Below are positions 62,955-64,000 of a DNA stretch of 64,000 nucleotides, in pieces. The stretch's first letter is position 1. Every line of letters starts with the position of its first letter. Source of the DNA: Novosphingobium aureum (GTDB lineage: Bacteria > Pseudomonadota > Alphaproteobacteria > Sphingomonadales > Sphingomonadaceae); assembly GCF_015865035.1 (NCBI RefSeq), contig NZ_JADZGI010000002.1, positions 434,001 to 498,000 on the forward strand, in the 5' to 3' direction. Under the pieces are notes generated by a model, which worked only from the letters and a program-made list of their open reading frames with translations, searched no databases and was not told the DNA's origin. Both the position numbers and the translations under genes were made by a program.

Positions 62955-64000
62955 TCAATCCGTCAGCGGCGTATCGAACTTTCGGCGCCACTTGCGCCAA
63001 TCCATGTTTTCCGGGTCTGCCGCGATCAGCGCGTCGAGCTTGGCGCTGGCCTGTGCAAGCAGCGCACTGGCGCGATCCTTTTCGCCCATCTCGTTGAGCA
63101 GGACCGCGGTCGAATAGCGCGCGAGCATCAGGTTCTGCTCGTAGGATACGTTGCGCGGATCCCTTTCCAGCATGCGCAAGGCAATGCCGGTTTGCAGCTG
63201 CCGCTCGGCGAGCGCCTCCTTATAGCGCTTTTGCAGGCGCAGTGCATCGGAGTACCACGAGTGGCGATTGGCCAGATCGGCCTCGACGCCCGCATCCTCG
63301 GGCACCATCGCGTGGACCTGCTCCATCGTTTTCAGCGCATTGCCACATTCGCTCAGGCGCGCGTCACGCTTGTTCTGCGCAACCACCACCGAGCAGATAT
63401 TGCCCTGGGCATAGGCCAGCTCGCGCAGGTACTTCTCGTTGTCCGGCTCCATCTGCACCAACCGGCGTGCCAGCCGAAGATAGGCCTCGAAACGCGGCAA
63501 TGCCTCGGCATAACGGCGATGCGAGAACACCACGTAGCCCAGCCAGAATTCGCTCTGCGCATGGTTGAAGATGCGCTCGGGATCATCGGGATCTGCAACC
63601 AGCAGCGTGCCGGTCACGCGCTCGGCCTCGCGAAATTCCGACAAGGCGCGATCATATTCGCCCTGCCGGTGATCATCCTCGCCCATCGCGTGCAGCACGC
63701 GCGCGCGCCGCTCGAGCGAATCCACCGGCAGATCGTCGAGGTCCGACTGGTCGGCATAATAGGCGAAGGCGCGGCGGTTGACGGTATCGAGCACGTCGAG
63801 CCGCCCCACGCCGTTCAGCCTCTGCCTGAGATCGGTCAACATGAATTCGATCAAACCCTCGGCCTGCCGGCGCTGGTGGTCGGCCTCGCGCTGCGCCTGG
63901 ATGGCGAACACGAGCATGAGCCCCATCGATAGCGTCATCACCAGCGCCAGGAGCGTGATCGCGATCACGCGGCGCAATTGTCGCTGGGCATCGCGCTGGA
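62955..64000 (-). CDS. Membrane-anchored TPR protein, N-terminus outside the window
   Basis: About 348 residues are visible; the reading frame runs off the right edge with QRDAQRQLRRVIAI, so the true start lies outside. A single helix (AITLLALVMTLSMGLMLVFAI) precedes QREADHQRRQAEGLIEFMLT and DLRQRLNGVGRLDVLDTVNR, a linker found in bacterial proteins that carry an N-terminal TIR, kinase or winged-helix domain, a membrane helix and TPRs. At least six TPR-like repeats follow (ALSEFREAERVTG, EALPRFEAYLRLARRL). Which effector domain sits upstream cannot be seen. It heads the three-gene operon. Confidence 0.82.
   Translation of the reverse strand, partial: QRDAQRQLRRVIAITLLALVMTLSMGLMLVFAIQAQREADHQRRQAEGLIEFMLTDLRQRLNGVGRLDVLDTVNRRAFAYYADQSDLDDLPVDSLERRARVLHAMGEDDHRQGEYDRALSEFREAERVTGTLLVADPDDPERIFNHAQSEFWLGYVVFSHRRYAEALPRFEAYLRLARRLVQMEPDNEKYLRELAYAQGNICSVVVAQNKRDARLSECGNALKTMEQVHAMVPEDAGVEADLANRHSWYSDALRLQKRYKEALAERQLQTGIALRMLERDPRNVSYEQNLMLARYSTAVLLNEMGEKDRASALLAQASAKLDALIAADPENMDWRKWRRKFDTPLTD

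Overview
The window is high-GC DNA from an alphaproteobacterium, most likely a sphingomonad (Novosphingobium/Sphingomonas type). The evidence is a CrtY-CrtI-CrtB carotenoid operon, a dTDP-rhamnose and UDP-glucuronate exopolysaccharide locus resembling sphingan loci, an otsB-GH15-otsA trehalose operon, and outer-membrane proteins ending in Phe. No rRNA, tRNA, insertion sequence or CRISPR array is visible. Assignments come from reading motifs, not from database searches.

1-18.8 kb is mostly housekeeping. It holds thiC (cut by the left edge) behind a TPP riboswitch; a small membrane protein and winged-helix regulator behind three copies of a palindromic operator; an SRAP-like protein lacking its catalytic Cys; the minus-strand operon crtY-crtI-DUF1851-LOG-crtB; then GNAT, MipA/OmpV, UDG-family, MFS, dinB, NUDIX, pgl, dps, HAD and MscS genes. 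19.0-23.3 kb is the trehalose operon.

24.4-47.9 kb is an exopolysaccharide (EPS) locus. The plus-strand arm carries rmlA-rmlC-rmlD-rmlB, a DUF1972 glycosyltransferase and two proteins that look phage-tail-derived, one with a tailspike-like beta-helix. The converging minus-strand arm carries Wzc, two Wzy/ligase-like proteins, a pyruvyltransferase, Wzx, three glycosyltransferases and a lipoprotein. A PDZ-M48 protease, Wza and GalE follow; UDP-glucuronate epimerase and Ugd lie at 57.4-59.9 kb. Together they would make dTDP-rhamnose, UDP-Gal, UDP-GlcA and UDP-GalA, assemble a pyruvylated repeat unit, flip it, polymerise it and export it. No initiating polyprenyl-phosphate sugar transferase is present here.

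48-57.2 kb is an envelope region: a large autotransporter, an exported intradiol-dioxygenase lipoprotein, and a divergent two-component system. Its kinase has a Pro/Gly-rich periplasmic insert of about 230 residues and its gene overlaps that of an outer-membrane barrel protein.

59.9-64 kb holds a candidate small RNA with a class-II-like CRP/FNR promoter arrangement, a Crp/Fnr regulator, and a minus-strand operon of a membrane-anchored TPR protein (cut by the right edge), an unrecognised protein, and a TPR protein with a SLOG-like and an apparently dead cyclase-like domain. The best candidates for something undescribed are the kinase/barrel pair, this last operon with the small RNA, the triple operator, and the tailspike-like gene in the EPS locus.
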